A DNA stretch of 64,000 nt from Labrys sedimenti (GTDB lineage: Bacteria > Pseudomonadota > Alphaproteobacteria > Rhizobiales > Labraceae), in contig NZ_JAXOUF010000020.1 of NCBI RefSeq assembly GCF_034424805.1, positions 1 to 64,000 of the forward strand, in the 5' to 3' direction. A program made the translations under genes and the position numbers. Shown one piece after another: positions 7,933-20,500 of the stretch. The notes beneath the pieces were generated by a model, which did no database searches, was not told where the DNA came from, and saw nothing but the letters and a program-made list of their open reading frames with translations. Positions within the stretch are counted from its first letter, which is position 1; each line of letters opens with the position of its first letter.

Positions 7933-8481
7933 CTACGGTTGCCGATCGCCGCTCTCATGACCACGGCCGCGCAGCATGCCGCCGAGGACTCCATCGCGCA
8001 GCACGACGGCGTGGAAGAGCGCCGCCAGCCCATGCAGCGCGACGAGGGCTACGAGCACCCAGGTCAGCAAGGCGTGGAGGCCCAGTATCGTACGGGAAGA
8101 CACCCCCTCCACACCCGCCAGCACGGGCATGGGCAGCAGGCCGAAGGCGAGCGGCGGCGGCATGAACGGCGCGGGACGATAGCCGAGCCAGCCAGTGAGC
8201 GGCACGAGCAGGAGCAGAGCATAGAGACCGGCATGACCGAGAGTCGCCACGACCGCGGCAAGCGGAGAACGGGCACGGCGCGGCGCATGGTCGAATATCC
8301 GGGAGCCGAGGCGCAGCAGGGTCAGCGCCAGGAGGACGAGGCCCAGCGAAAGATGGGCCGTCAGCCAGACATTGCCAGCCATGGCCATGCCGCCGAGCAG
8401 AGAGAGGCCGATGATCCATTGAACGGTGATCGCGATCACCGTGACCCAGTGGAACAGCCGGGCCCTCAAGCTCCACCCCAT
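7933..8481 (-). CDS. Cytochrome b561-family protein
   Basis: A 182-residue membrane protein with four transmembrane helices. The heme-ligand histidines appear in the order RLFHWVTVI (helix 1), TAHLSLGLVL (helix 2), LGLHALLTWVL and VALHGLAALFH (helices 3-4), as in the CybB/DUF4405-like di-heme b561 group. It probably moves electrons from quinol to a periplasmic acceptor such as oxygen or superoxide. It lies 10 bp after the scfR-like stop on the same strand. Confidence 0.88.
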   Translation of the reverse strand: MGWSLRARLFHWVTVIAITVQWIIGLSLLGGMAMAGNVWLTAHLSLGLVLLALTLLRLGSRIFDHAPRRARSPLAAVVATLGHAGLYALLLLVPLTGWLGYRPAPFMPPPLAFGLLPMPVLAGVEGVSSRTILGLHALLTWVLVALVALHGLAALFHAVVLRDGVLGGMLRGRGHESGDRQP

Positions 8482-8491
8482 CGCAGCCCGC

Positions 8492-9895
8492 CTAGACGAT
8501 GCGATAGGGCACGATTTCGCGCCGGTCGTGGTTCACCGCCAGATGTGCTTTCAGGGGCGGTACGGCGCGCTGATGGCAATGCGGGCGCTCGCAGATGCGG
8601 CAAGAAATGCCGATCGGATCGAAACCCGCCCGGTTGGAGAGATCGAGGCCGTCAGCATAGACGAAGTCCCGGGCATAGGCGATCTCGCAGCCCAGCGTGA
8701 TGGCATAGCGGCGCTGGGCTGCATTGAAGCCGCCGCCGCCCTTGGCGATCTCGGTGGCGACGCTGAGATAGCGCTCCCCGTCGGGCGTCTCGGCGAGTTG
8801 GCGAATGATGCGGCCCGGCGCCTCGAAGGCCTGGTGCACGTTCCAGAGCGGGCAGGCGGAACCGAAGCGGGCGAATTGCAGCTTGGCCGCGCTGTGACGC
8901 TTGGTGATGTTGCCGGCCCGGTCGATGCGGGCGAAGAACACCGGCACGCCCTTGAAGCCCGGTCGCTGCAGGGTGGAGAGGCGATGGGCCACCTGTTCCA
9001 GGCTTGCGCCGAAGCGCGCGGCCAGGAGTTCGAGGTCATGGCGCAGTTCCCGCGCGGCGGCGTGGAAGGCTCGGTAGGGCAGCGTCAACGCACCGGCGAA
9101 ATAATTGGTGAGGCCGATGCGGGCGATCTCCACCGCCTCGGCACTGCGCCAGTCGGCCCCGGCCAGGATGGCAGCGATCTCGGCCTCCGCCTCCAAAGCG
9201 GCGATCTGGAAGGCGAGCTGGAAATGCCGGGTGGCGGCGGGTGAATAGGGGTGCAGGCGCAGCACCCGCGCCTCCTTGTCGAAGTCGCGGATGATGCCCT
9301 CCTCGGCCGGCGCCTGCATCACCCTGACCTGATGGCGGCTTTCAAGATAAGCGGTCAGGGCAGCGCCGGGCTCGCGGCGGGGCAGCCCCAGGCGCTCGGC
9401 CAGGGCTTCGGCGGCGGTGTCGAGCTCATGCACGTAATTGTCGAGGAAGTGGAAGAAATCCCGCACTTCCTCATAGGGCGTCGGCTCCGACAGGCCTCCC
9501 GCCAGCCGCCCGTCCAGGCTCGCCAATTGCTCGGAATTGCGCCTGTAGGCCTGATGCGCGGTGATCAAAGCGTGGGCGAAGCCCGGGGCATTCTGGGTGA
9601 CCAGCTTCAATTCCTGCAGGCTCGGCGCCAGGGCATCGAAGAGGGGATCGGCCAGGGCCTCGTTCAGGGCCGAGAGCAGGCGGTCGCCGTCGCTCTGGGC
9701 GATGGTGGCGATATCGATGTCGAAACGCTCGGCCAGTGCCAGCAGCACCGCCGCCGAAAGCGGGCGCTGGTTGTTCTCCATCTGGTTGAGATAGGAGGTG
9801 GAGATGCCGAGCCGCTGGGCGAACGCCGCCTGGGTGGCGTGCGCGGCCTCGCGGATGGCCCTGAGGCGGGCGCCGATGAAGAGTTTGCCTGCCAT
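8492..9895 (-). CDS. Short-chain fatty acyl regulator (ScfR/PrpR/RamB type)
   Basis: A 467-residue regulator. Residues 1-65 are an XRE-type HTH (LRAIREAAHATQAAF, then LGISTSYLNQMENNQRPL). The middle is an IrrE-like domain without a clear metalloprotease signature, and the C-terminus carries the DUF2083-type Cys cluster (CRICERPHCHQRA). This is the family that senses propionyl/short-chain acyl-CoA and controls propionate and glyoxylate genes. It is divergent from pccB, which supports control of the adjoining carboxylase-mutase genes. I chose ATG 9895, since the tandem operator-like repeats begin immediately upstream; an extended start at 9931 would place them inside the coding region. Confidence 0.85.
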   Translation of the reverse strand: MAGKLFIGARLRAIREAAHATQAAFAQRLGISTSYLNQMENNQRPLSAAVLLALAERFDIDIATIAQSDGDRLLSALNEALADPLFDALAPSLQELKLVTQNAPGFAHALITAHQAYRRNSEQLASLDGRLAGGLSEPTPYEEVRDFFHFLDNYVHELDTAAEALAERLGLPRREPGAALTAYLESRHQVRVMQAPAEEGIIRDFDKEARVLRLHPYSPAATRHFQLAFQIAALEAEAEIAAILAGADWRSAEAVEIARIGLTNYFAGALTLPYRAFHAAARELRHDLELLAARFGASLEQVAHRLSTLQRPGFKGVPVFFARIDRAGNITKRHSAAKLQFARFGSACPLWNVHQAFEAPGRIIRQLAETPDGERYLSVATEIAKGGGGFNAAQRRYAITLGCEIAYARDFVYADGLDLSNRAGFDPIGISCRICERPHCHQRAVPPLKAHLAVNHDRREIVPYRIV

Positions 9896-9918
9896 ATTCG
9901 CAATTTCGCAATTTGCAA
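9896..9918. promoter_or_regulatory. Three tandem octamers, probable ScfR operator
   Basis: ATTCGCAA, TTTCGCAA and ATTTGCAA follow one another (9896-9903, 9904-9911, 9911-9918), directly before the regulator's ATG. TTTGCAA-type boxes are the known targets of the RamB/PrpR family, so autorepression and control of the divergent pccB promoter are likely. Confidence 0.6.
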
Positions 9919-10019
9919 TACGATTTAGCATAAATCATGCATTCGCACTCTTTCAAGCAGGAAGGAGGGGCCGAGAAAAGCTAACAGGGCGAGATCTCAA
10001 TTCTCCCGGAGTAAGCCCG

Positions 10020-11552
10020 ATGCGCGCCGTCCTCGAACAGTTGGAAAGCCGCCGCGAGGAGGCGAGACTCGGCGGTGGCCTCAGACGCATCGAGGCGCAA
10101 CACGCCAAGGGCAAGCTGACAGCCAGGGAACGCCTGGAAGTCCTGCTCGACGAGGGCTCCTTCGAGGAGTTCGACATGTATGTCACCCATCGCGCCGTGG
10201 ATTTCGGCATGGCGAACCAGAAGGTCCCGGGCGATGGCGTGGTCACCGGGTGGGGCACCATCAATGGCCGCCTCACTTACGTGTTCAGCCAGGATTTCAC
10301 CGTGCTCGGCGGCTCGCTGTCCGAGACCCATGCCCAGAAGATCTGCAAGATCATGGACATGGCACTGCGCAACGGCGCGCCGGTGATCGGCCTCAACGAT
10401 TCGGGCGGCGCCCGCATCCAGGAGGGTGTCGCCTCGCTGGCCGGCTATGCCGACGTGTTCAAGCGCAATGTCGAGGCCTCAGGCGTGGTGCCGCAGATCT
10501 CGGTGATCATGGGCCCCTGCGCCGGCGGCGCCGTCTATTCGCCGGCGATGACCGACTTCATCTTCATGGTGCGCGACACCTCCTACATGTTCGTCACCGG
10601 CCCGGACGTGGTGAAGACGGTCACCAACGAGGTGGTCAGCGCCGAGGAACTCGGCGGCGCCCGCACCCACACCCAGAAATCCTCGGTGGCTGATGGTGCC
10701 TTCGACAATGACGTCGAGGCCCTGGAGGAGATCCGGCGCCTGTTCGATTTCCTGCCGCTCAACAACCGCGACAAGCCGCCGGTGCGGCCCTTCCACGACG
10801 ACCCGTCGCGGCTGGAGATGCGCCTGGACACGCTGGTGCCCGACAGTTCCACCAAGCCCTACGACATGAAGGAGCTGATCCTGTCCGTCGCCGACGAGGG
10901 CGATTTCTTCGAGGTCGGCGAGGCTTTCGCCCGCAACCTCGTCACCGGTTTCATCCGCATCGAGGGCCAAACCGTCGGCGTGGTCGCCAACCAGCCGCTG
11001 GTGCTGGCCGGGTGCCTCGACATCGATTCCTCGCGCAAGGGCGCGCGCTTCGTGCGCTTCTGCGACGCCTTCTCCATCCCGATCCTGACCCTGGTCGACG
11101 TGCCCGGCTTCCTGCCGGGCACCGGCCAGGAATATGGTGGGGTGATCAAGCACGGTGCCAAGCTCCTGTTCGCCTATTCCCAGGCCACCGTGCCGATGGT
11201 GACGCTGATAACGCGCAAGGCCTATGGCGGCGCCTATGACGTCATGGCCTCCAAGCATATCGGCGCCGACGTCAATTATGCCTGGCCGACGGCCGAGATC
11301 GCCGTGATGGGCGCCAAGGGCGCGGCCGAGATCCTGCACCGGGCCGAACTCGGCGATGCCGACAAGATCGCCGAGCGCACCCGCGACTACGAGGCCCGCT
11401 TCGCCAATCCCTTCATCGCAGCCGAGCGCGGCTTCATCGACGAGGTGATCCTGCCGCACACCTCGCGCCAGCGCATCGCCAGGGCCTTCGCGGCGCTGCG
11501 CCGCAAGGCCGCCGAGACGCGCTGGCGCAAGCACGACACCATGCCGCTGTGA
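10020..11552 (+). CDS. pccB: Propionyl-CoA carboxylase, carboxyltransferase beta subunit
   Basis: A 510-residue acyl-CoA carboxylase beta chain. It transfers carboxyl from biotin to propionyl-CoA to form (S)-methylmalonyl-CoA. Seen: GKLTARERLEVLLD near the N-terminus, the oxyanion and CoA-binding segments SGGARIQEG and GPCAGGAVYSPAMTDF, and the C-terminal DVPGFLPGTGQE and ITRKAYGGAYDVM. Length matches PccB/AccD5 proteins. GGAG lies ahead of ATG 10020. It is the first gene of the propionate module, divergent from its likely regulator. Confidence 0.93.
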   Translation: MRAVLEQLESRREEARLGGGLRRIEAQHAKGKLTARERLEVLLDEGSFEEFDMYVTHRAVDFGMANQKVPGDGVVTGWGTINGRLTYVFSQDFTVLGGSLSETHAQKICKIMDMALRNGAPVIGLNDSGGARIQEGVASLAGYADVFKRNVEASGVVPQISVIMGPCAGGAVYSPAMTDFIFMVRDTSYMFVTGPDVVKTVTNEVVSAEELGGARTHTQKSSVADGAFDNDVEALEEIRRLFDFLPLNNRDKPPVRPFHDDPSRLEMRLDTLVPDSSTKPYDMKELILSVADEGDFFEVGEAFARNLVTGFIRIEGQTVGVVANQPLVLAGCLDIDSSRKGARFVRFCDAFSIPILTLVDVPGFLPGTGQEYGGVIKHGAKLLFAYSQATVPMVTLITRKAYGGAYDVMASKHIGADVNYAWPTAEIAVMGAKGAAEILHRAELGDADKIAERTRDYEARFANPFIAAERGFIDEVILPHTSRQRIARAFAALRRKAAETRWRKHDTMPL

Positions 11553-11588
11553 GGGGGGATGCCTCTATCTCGGCCTGGACAAATGAAC

Positions 11589-11747
11589 CGCGAGAATCCT
11601 TCCCCGGTTTCGGGGAAGGTGGCGCTGCGCAGCAGCGACGGATGGGGGCGAGTGGCGCAACCCCGCTATTTGATGAGTTGCAGGCGCCACTCTCCCCCTT
11701 CCGCCGCTTCGCGGCACCTTCCCCGAAACCGGGGAAGGATTCTCGCG
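11589..11747. repeat. Large intergenic palindrome between pccB and pccA
   Basis: Two 37-bp arms (11589-11625 and 11711-11747) are inverted with a single mismatch; each arm itself contains a short hairpin (CTTCCCCGGTTTCGGGGAAG). Similar two-armed palindromes recur at 16073-16242, 17298-17379 and 21278-21364, which looks like a family of dispersed intergenic elements. No ORF of its own. Confidence 0.85.
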
Positions 11748-11835
11748 CCCCATTCCGCAAAAGTCAGAAACACGAACCCACCCTCCCTCCAGGGAAGGGT
11801 AAGGCCGCGCAGCACGCAAACCTAGATTGGCGCCC

Positions 11836-13857
<2,022 letters not shown>

Positions 13858-13865
13858 GGCCAGCC

Positions 13866-16052
13866 ATGTCGGGATCCGCCATATCAGCACCGGCTTCCGC
13901 AGCCGACACCGCGCTCGAAGACTGGCGCGCCCTCGCCAGGAAAGAGGTCAAGGCTGATGCCGACAGCCTGACCTGGCAGACCCCGGAAGGCATCGCGGTC
14001 AAGCCCCTCTATACCGAGGCCGACCTGGACGGCGTCGCCCATCTCGGCTCCCTGCCGGGCCAGCAGCCTTTCCTGCGCGGCCCGCGTGCCACCATGTATG
14101 CCGGGCGGCCCTGGACCATCCGCCAATATGCCGGCTTCTCCACCGCCGAAGCCTCGAACGCCTTCTATCGCAAGGCACTGGCGGGCGGGCAGAAGGGCCT
14201 TTCCGTCGCCTTCGACCTTGCCACCCATCGCGGCTATGATTCCGATCATCCCCGCGTGGAGGGCGATGTCGGCAAGGCCGGCGTGGCCATCGACAGTGTC
14301 GAGGACATGAAGATCCTGTTCGACGCCATCCCGCTCGAGGAGATGTCGGTCTCCATGACCATGAACGGGGCGGTGCTGCCGGTGCTGGCCTTCTTCATCG
14401 TGGCAGGCGAGGAACAGGGCGTATCGCACGCGAAACTGTCGGGCACGATCCAGAACGACATTCTCAAGGAATTCATCACCCGCAACACCTATATCTACCC
14501 GCCGGCTGCCTCGATGCGTGTTGTCGCCGACATCATCGCCTACACCGCCCGGGAGATGCCGCGCTTCAACTCGATCTCGATTTCCGGCTACCACATGCAG
14601 GAGGCGGGGGCGACCTTGGTGCAGGAGCTCGCCTTCACTTTGGCGGATGGCCGCGACTATGTGCGCGCGGCGCTGGCCAAGGGGCTCGACGTCGACGCCT
14701 TTGCCGGACGGCTCTCCTTCTTCTTCGCCATCGGCATGAACTTCTTCATGGAGGTTGCCAAGCTGCGCGCGGCCCGGCTGCTGTGGTCGCGCATCATGAC
14801 CGAATTCGGCCCCAAGGATCCGCAATCGCTGATGCTGCGCACCCATTGCCAGACCTCGGGCGTCTCGCTGGCCGAGCGCGATCCCTACAACAACATCGTG
14901 CGCACGGCCTATGAAGCGATGGCGGCGGCCCTCGGCGGCACCCAGTCGCTGCACACCAATTCCTTCGACGAGGCGATCGCGCTGCCGACGGAATTCTCGG
15001 CCCGCATCGCCCGCAACACCCAGCTGATCCTGCAGCACGAGACCGGCGTGACCAGGGTGGTCGATCCCCTGGCCGGCTCCTATTATCTCGAAAGCCTCAC
15101 CCACGACCTTGCAACCCAGGCCTGGGCGCTGATCGAGGAAGTGGAGGCGATGGGGGGCATGACGGCGGCCGTGGCGGCCGGCCTGCCCAAGCGCCTGATC
15201 GAGGAGGCCGCGACCAAGCGGCAGGCGGCCGTCGACCGCGGCGACGAGGTGGTTGTCGGCGTCAACCGCTACCAGCTCGAGGACGAGCCCGCGATCGACA
15301 GCCTAGACATCGACAACCACGCCGTGCGCGCCGCGCAGATCCGGCGGCTGGACGACATCAAGCGCCGGCGTGACCCGCAGGCCGTGGCCAAGGCCCTCGC
15401 AGCTCTCGCCGAGGTGGCCCGCTCGGGTACCGGCAATTTGCTGGAGGCGGCCGTGGAGGCGGCCCGCCATCGCGCCACCGTCGGCGAGATCTCCGACGCG
15501 CTTCGGGTTGTGTTCGGGGACCACAGCGCCCGCCCCAAGGTGGTGGCGGATATTTATCGGCCTGCCTTCGGCGAGGGGCCGGAAGTGTCAATTCTTGCGG
15601 ACCGCATCGCCAATTTCACGGCACAGCGCGGTGCCAAGCCGCGCATCCTGGTGGCCAAGCTCGGCCAGGACGGCCATGACCGCGGTGCCCGTGTGGTGGC
15701 ATCGGCCTTCACCGACATGGGTTTCGAGGTGGTCGCCGGCCCGCTCTTCCAGACCCCGGACGAGGCCGTCGACCTTGCCCTCGCCGAGAAAGTCGACGTC
15801 GTCGGCGTCTCCTCGCTGGCGGCCGGCCACAAGACGCTGCTGCCCCAGCTGATCGAAAGGCTGAAGGCGCGGGGCCGGGTCGATATCGCCGTGGTCTGCG
15901 GCGGCGTCATTCCGCGCCAGGACTATGATTTCCTGCGCGAGGCCGGCGTTGCGGCTGTGTTCGGCCCGGGCACCCCGGTCCTCGACGCGGCGCGCACCGT
16001 GCTCGACCTGCTCGAAGGGCGGCTGAGCAACGAAGCCCGGCGACAGGGGTAA
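13866..16052 (+). CDS. scpA: Methylmalonyl-CoA mutase
   Basis: A 728-residue adenosylcobalamin mutase converting (R)-methylmalonyl-CoA to succinyl-CoA. The TIM barrel (about residues 30-560) shows TMYAGRPWTIRQYAGFST, QNDILKEFI and RTHCQTSGVSL. The C-terminal B12 domain carries KLGQDGHDRGARV, where DxHxxG supplies the lower cobalt ligand His. GAGG lies six bases before ATG 13866. With pccBA just upstream it completes propionyl-CoA to succinyl-CoA conversion, apart from the epimerase, which is not in the window. Confidence 0.95.
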   Translation: MSGSAISAPASAADTALEDWRALARKEVKADADSLTWQTPEGIAVKPLYTEADLDGVAHLGSLPGQQPFLRGPRATMYAGRPWTIRQYAGFSTAEASNAFYRKALAGGQKGLSVAFDLATHRGYDSDHPRVEGDVGKAGVAIDSVEDMKILFDAIPLEEMSVSMTMNGAVLPVLAFFIVAGEEQGVSHAKLSGTIQNDILKEFITRNTYIYPPAASMRVVADIIAYTAREMPRFNSISISGYHMQEAGATLVQELAFTLADGRDYVRAALAKGLDVDAFAGRLSFFFAIGMNFFMEVAKLRAARLLWSRIMTEFGPKDPQSLMLRTHCQTSGVSLAERDPYNNIVRTAYEAMAAALGGTQSLHTNSFDEAIALPTEFSARIARNTQLILQHETGVTRVVDPLAGSYYLESLTHDLATQAWALIEEVEAMGGMTAAVAAGLPKRLIEEAATKRQAAVDRGDEVVVGVNRYQLEDEPAIDSLDIDNHAVRAAQIRRLDDIKRRRDPQAVAKALAALAEVARSGTGNLLEAAVEAARHRATVGEISDALRVVFGDHSARPKVVADIYRPAFGEGPEVSILADRIANFTAQRGAKPRILVAKLGQDGHDRGARVVASAFTDMGFEVVAGPLFQTPDEAVDLALAEKVDVVGVSSLAAGHKTLLPQLIERLKARGRVDIAVVCGGVIPRQDYDFLREAGVAAVFGPGTPVLDAARTVLDLLEGRLSNEARRQG

Positions 16053-16072
16053 GAACGGATACTTAAAGCCTT

Positions 16073-16242
16073 CTCCACGAAGTGGGGAAGGTGCCCCGGA
16101 GGGGCGGATGGGGTGTGGCGGGCAGTCTGATACTCTTGAGGAATTTGGCGGAACGGTGGAGCAATCTTGTCAAGGCCAGTGCGCTGCCCGCCACACCCCA
16201 CCCGACCTCGCTACGCTCGGCCACCCTCCCCACTTCGTGGAG
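16073..16242. repeat. Intergenic palindromic repeat after the mutase gene
   Basis: Left arm 16073-16126 contains CTCCACGAAGTGGGGAAGG and GGGTGTGGCGGGCAG; the right arm 16184-16242 contains their inverse complements. It sits between convergent mutase and folD genes, in the same style as the pccB-pccA palindrome but with different core sequence. Confidence 0.8.
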
Positions 16243-16278
16243 AGGGCGAGTCGCGCCTTCTCTTGGCCGTTCTCCGGC

Positions 16279-17166
16279 CTACCCCTTCACCCTGGCTTCC
16301 GCTGCCACGATGGTGTTGTGCAGCAGGCAGGCGACGGTCATCTTGCCGACGCCGCCGGGCACGGGGGTGATGTAGGAGGCCTTGCCCATGGCTTCCTTGG
16401 TGGCGACGTCGCCGACGATGCGGCCCTTGCCGTCCTCGGTGGGCACGCGGTTGATGCCGACATCGATGACCACGGCGCCATCCTTGATCCAGTCGCCCTT
16501 GACCATTTCAGGCCGGCCGACGGCAGCGACGAGAATGTCGGCCTCGCGGCAGACGGCAGGCAGATCCTTGGTGCGCGAATGGGCCGTCGTCACCGTGCAG
16601 TCATAGGCGAGCAGGAGCGCGCCCATCGGCTTGCCGACGATGTTGGAGCGGCCGACGACCACGGCCTTCTTGCCGGAAAGCCCTTCCTTGCCCACGGTAT
16701 CGAGCAGCATCAGCAGCGAACCGAGCGGGGTGCAGGGGATCAACATCGCTTCCGGATCGATCTTGGACGCCGTGAAGAGCTTGCCGACATTCATCGGGTG
16801 GAAGCCGTCGACATCCTTGGCCGGATGGATGGCGTCGATCATCATCTGGCCGTCGAGATGGTCGGGCAGCGGCAGCTGCACCAGGATGCCGTCGACGCCG
16901 GCATCCGCATTGAGACCGGCGATCACGCCGAGCAGCTCTTCCTTGGAGACGGTCTCGGGCAGCTCGATCAGGCGGCCGTCGATCGCCGTCTCATGCGCCA
17001 TCTTGGCCTTGGTGTTCACATAGGCCCGGCTCGCCGGATTGTTGCCGACGATCACCACGTCGAGGCGCGGCTTGCGTCCATGGGCGGCGGCAAAGGCCTC
17101 CGCGCGAACCTTGGTGCGGGCGCGGACATTGGCCGCATGGACGTTGCCGTCGATCAATTCGGTCAT
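16279..17166 (-). CDS. folD: Methylene-THF dehydrogenase/cyclohydrolase FolD
   Basis: A 295-residue bifunctional enzyme interconverting 5,10-methylene- and 10-formyl-tetrahydrofolate with NADP. Visible: YVNTKAKMAHE (catalytic Lys region), DGILVQLPLPDH, PAKDVDGFHPMN, VVVGRSNIVGKPM (Rossmann turn) and TPVPGGVGKMTVA near the end. Length and motifs are normal. Monocistronic; an AT-rich stretch at 17200-17222 upstream probably holds the promoter. Confidence 0.95.
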   Translation of the reverse strand: MTELIDGNVHAANVRARTKVRAEAFAAAHGRKPRLDVVIVGNNPASRAYVNTKAKMAHETAIDGRLIELPETVSKEELLGVIAGLNADAGVDGILVQLPLPDHLDGQMMIDAIHPAKDVDGFHPMNVGKLFTASKIDPEAMLIPCTPLGSLLMLLDTVGKEGLSGKKAVVVGRSNIVGKPMGALLLAYDCTVTTAHSRTKDLPAVCREADILVAAVGRPEMVKGDWIKDGAVVIDVGINRVPTEDGKGRIVGDVATKEAMGKASYITPVPGGVGKMTVACLLHNTIVAAEARVKG

Positions 17167-17297
17167 GGCGAGCTTTCGTTGTTTTACGGACAGTGGAATT
17201 TCTTTCTTTAGAATAAATTATAGCGCAGCCACGTCTTGTGCAACAAGCCTATCTCGCCTTGTTTTGTCTTGTTTTTCCCTCAGATGGCCAAGCGATT

Positions 17298-17379
17298 CCG
17301 GGTGCGCGGACGTCCCGTCCGCTCTTCTCCACCCCACGCATGACGTTTCGAAGAACGGGCAAGCTGCCCGTGCACCCGG
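17298..17379. repeat. Intergenic palindromic repeat upstream of GH94 gene
   Basis: Imperfect inverted arms (CCGGGTGCGCGGACG at 17298 and the complement of CCCGTGCACCCGG ending at 17379) separated by about 35 bases, in the 287-bp gap between divergent folD and the phosphorylase gene. Confidence 0.65.
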
Positions 17380-17509
17380 CAAGGTGTCATTCCCGCAACC
17401 GTTGACAGGACCCGCTTTTGCCTCCCGAGTAGCGTCCTGACAAGGTCGACCGATGGCCCTGCGATTCGCGGGTATCGCCTATCGGCTGGCCAGCTTGAGG
17501 AGACAGGCC

Positions 17510-20500
17510 ATGGCCGATGGCAGCACGCGCCAATTTTCGATCCCGCGCGAAAAGGATCTCCAGCTCAGGACCATCAGCAACCAGGGCGGCCTCAGCGTCT
17601 CCTTCCTGGAGAACGGCACGGTCTTTGCGATCGACCATGACGACGGCAAGGACCGGATTACCCTCAACCAGGTGCTGGGATCGCCCGTCCATGGCGGCAT
17701 CGGCCGGCTCTATCTGCGGGCCGGCGGCGCAAATCCCTTCGTCCGGGAACTGGTCGGCCCCGGTGCCAAGGGCCGGTTCGCGGCGTCTGGCTCCAGCGCG
17801 GTCTGGCAAAGCGAGGCCGGCGGCATCACCTATCGGGTAAGGCTCGCACTCCATCCCAGCGAGGCGCTCTGGTTCTGGCAGGTCGAACTGTCGGGCTCGG
17901 GGCCGACCCAGCCCTGCGACCTCGTCCTCATCCAGGATGTCGGCCTCGGCAGCCGCGGCTTCCTGATGAACAGCGAGGCCTATGTCTCGCAATATCTCGA
18001 CCACCATGTCGAGCATCACGAGACCTTCGGCCCGGTGCTGATGAGCCGGCAGAACCTGTCGCAGGGCGGCAAGTTTCCCTGGCTGGCGCAGGGCTGCGTC
18101 ACCGGGGCGAAAGGCTTCGCCACCGACGCGATCCAGGTCCTCGGCCCGGATTACCGCATGACCGGCCTATTCGCTGCCGCCTTCGGCACCGACCTGCCCT
18201 CGCAGCGCCGGCAGCACGAGGTCGGCTGCATCGCCCTGCAGTCCAATCCCGTCAGCGTCGGGCAAGGCGCGAGCGCCGAGATCACCTTCTTCGGCCTGCT
18301 ATCCCCCGATCATCGGGCCGCTTCCGGCCCGGCCGACCTGCCCGTGGCCGTCGCCGCAGCCGCCCGTGCGGGGGAAACCGGCACGGATACGCCTTCGCCC
18401 GCCGAGCCGGCGCGCAGCCTGGTGCAGGATGCCGCTCCCCTGGTGGCATTGCCGCTGGAGGCGGGCGAGATCGCCGCGCTCTATCCCGAACGCCGGGCTG
18501 AAGAGACCCAGGACGGCACCTTGCTCTCCTTCTTCGTGCCGGAGGGCGAGCAGAACCGGCATGTCGTGCTTTCAGCCAAGGAAGCCCAGGTGCCACGCCG
18601 CCACGGCGCCCTCCTGCGCAGCGGCGCCAGCATGCGGCTCGACGACGCGACCCTGTGCTCCACCGCCTGGATGCATGGCGTGTTCGGGGCGCAGCTCACC
18701 ATCGGCAACACCTCCTTCCACAAGCTGTTCTCGGTCTCGCGCGATCCCTACAACATCACGCGCGGCAGCGGCCTGCGCATCCTCGTCGACCAGGGCGAAG
18801 GCTGGAAGTTGCTGGGCGTGCCGAGTGCCTTCGACATCGGGCTGAGCGATGCCCGCTGGATCTATCGCCTGCCCGGGCGCACGGTCACCGTGCATGCCGT
18901 CGCCGCCGGCGACGCGCCCGCCATGCAATGGCGCGTCACCGTCGATGGGGCGCCCTGCCGCTTCCTGGTGTTCGGCCATGTGGTGATGGGCGAGCGCGAC
19001 TATGAGCAGACCGGTACCGTCACCATCGATGCTGCCGCCAAGCGCATCAGCCTCACCCCCGGCGCGGACTGGCTGTGGGGGCAGACCTACCAGCAAGCGG
19101 CCTATCACCTGGTCACCTCGACCCCTTCAGCGGTCGAGGCCGTGGGCGGCGACGAGCTGCTCTATGTCGACGGCCAGGCGCGCGGCGGCGCCTATGTCGC
19201 CCTGCGCTCCCAGGCCACCAACGAACTCGCCTTCGCCGTCACCGGCTCGATGACATCAGCCGCCGAGGCGGAACGACTGGCCGCGCGCTTCGCCGCCGGG
19301 CCGGATGCCGAGAGCCTGCTCGCCCCGGCGCGCGCGTTCTGGAGCCTGCTCACCCGCGATCTGCGCCTTAGAGGCAGCGGGCCGGATGTCGAGGCCCAGG
19401 ATCTCTTCCTGCCCTGGCTCGCCCATGACGCGATGATGCATCTGACCGTGCCGCATGGCCTGGAACAATATACGGGTGCCGCCTGGGGCACCCGCGACGT
19501 CTGCCAGGGCCCGGTCGAACTGATGCTGGCCCTCGAGCACGATGCCGAGGTGCGCCACATCCTGCTCACTTTGTTCGGCGAGCAGTCGCAATCACGAGGC
19601 GACTGGCCGCAATGGTTCATGCTCGAGCCCTATCCCTATATCCGGGCCGGCGACAGCCATGGCGACGTCATCGTCTGGCCCCTGAAGGCCCTCTGCGACT
19701 ATGTCGAGGCCACCGGCGACCTCACCGTGCTCGACGCCGAGACGCCCTGGCGCGACGACAAGAACGCGGCGACCCCAACACGGTCGACGCTCTCGAGCCA
19801 TGTCGACAAGCTCCTCGAAACCGTCACGGCCAGCTTCATCCCCGGCACGCATCTGGTGCGCTATGGCGAAGGCGACTGGAACGATTCGCTCCAGCCCGCC
19901 GATCCGCATCTGCGCGACTGGATGGTGTCGAGCTGGACGGTGGCGCTGCTCTACGAACAGGTCGTGCGCTATTCTTCCATCCTCAAGCGTCGGGGCGAGA
20001 CGGCCCGCAGTGCCGAACTTTCCGATCTCGCCGCCCGGATGCGCGGCGATTTCAACCAGCATCTGATCCGCGACGGCGTGGTGGCCGGCTATGGCCTGTT
20101 CGATCACGCCATCTTCGGCGAGGCGGAGGCAGCGCCCGGTGAGACCGATATTGCGCCTGTTGACGCCAAATCGGGCGGCGTCGAGCTCTTGCTGCATCCC
20201 AGCGACACCAGGACGGGCCTGTCCTATTCGCTGATCTCGATGACGCAGCCCATCATCGGCGGCCTGTTCACGCAGACCCAAGCCCGCCACCACCTCAAGC
20301 TGATCGAGGAGCATCTGTTGCTACCGGACGGTGCCCATCTGATGGATCGGCCCGTCGTCTACAATGGCGGCCCGGAAAAGTTGTTCCGCCGCGCCGAATC
20401 CTCGTCCTTCTTCGGGCGAGAGATCGGCCTGATGTATGTGCATGCCCATCTGCGTTATTGCGAGGCTTTGGCAAAGCTCGGCGAGGCGCAGAAGGCCTGG

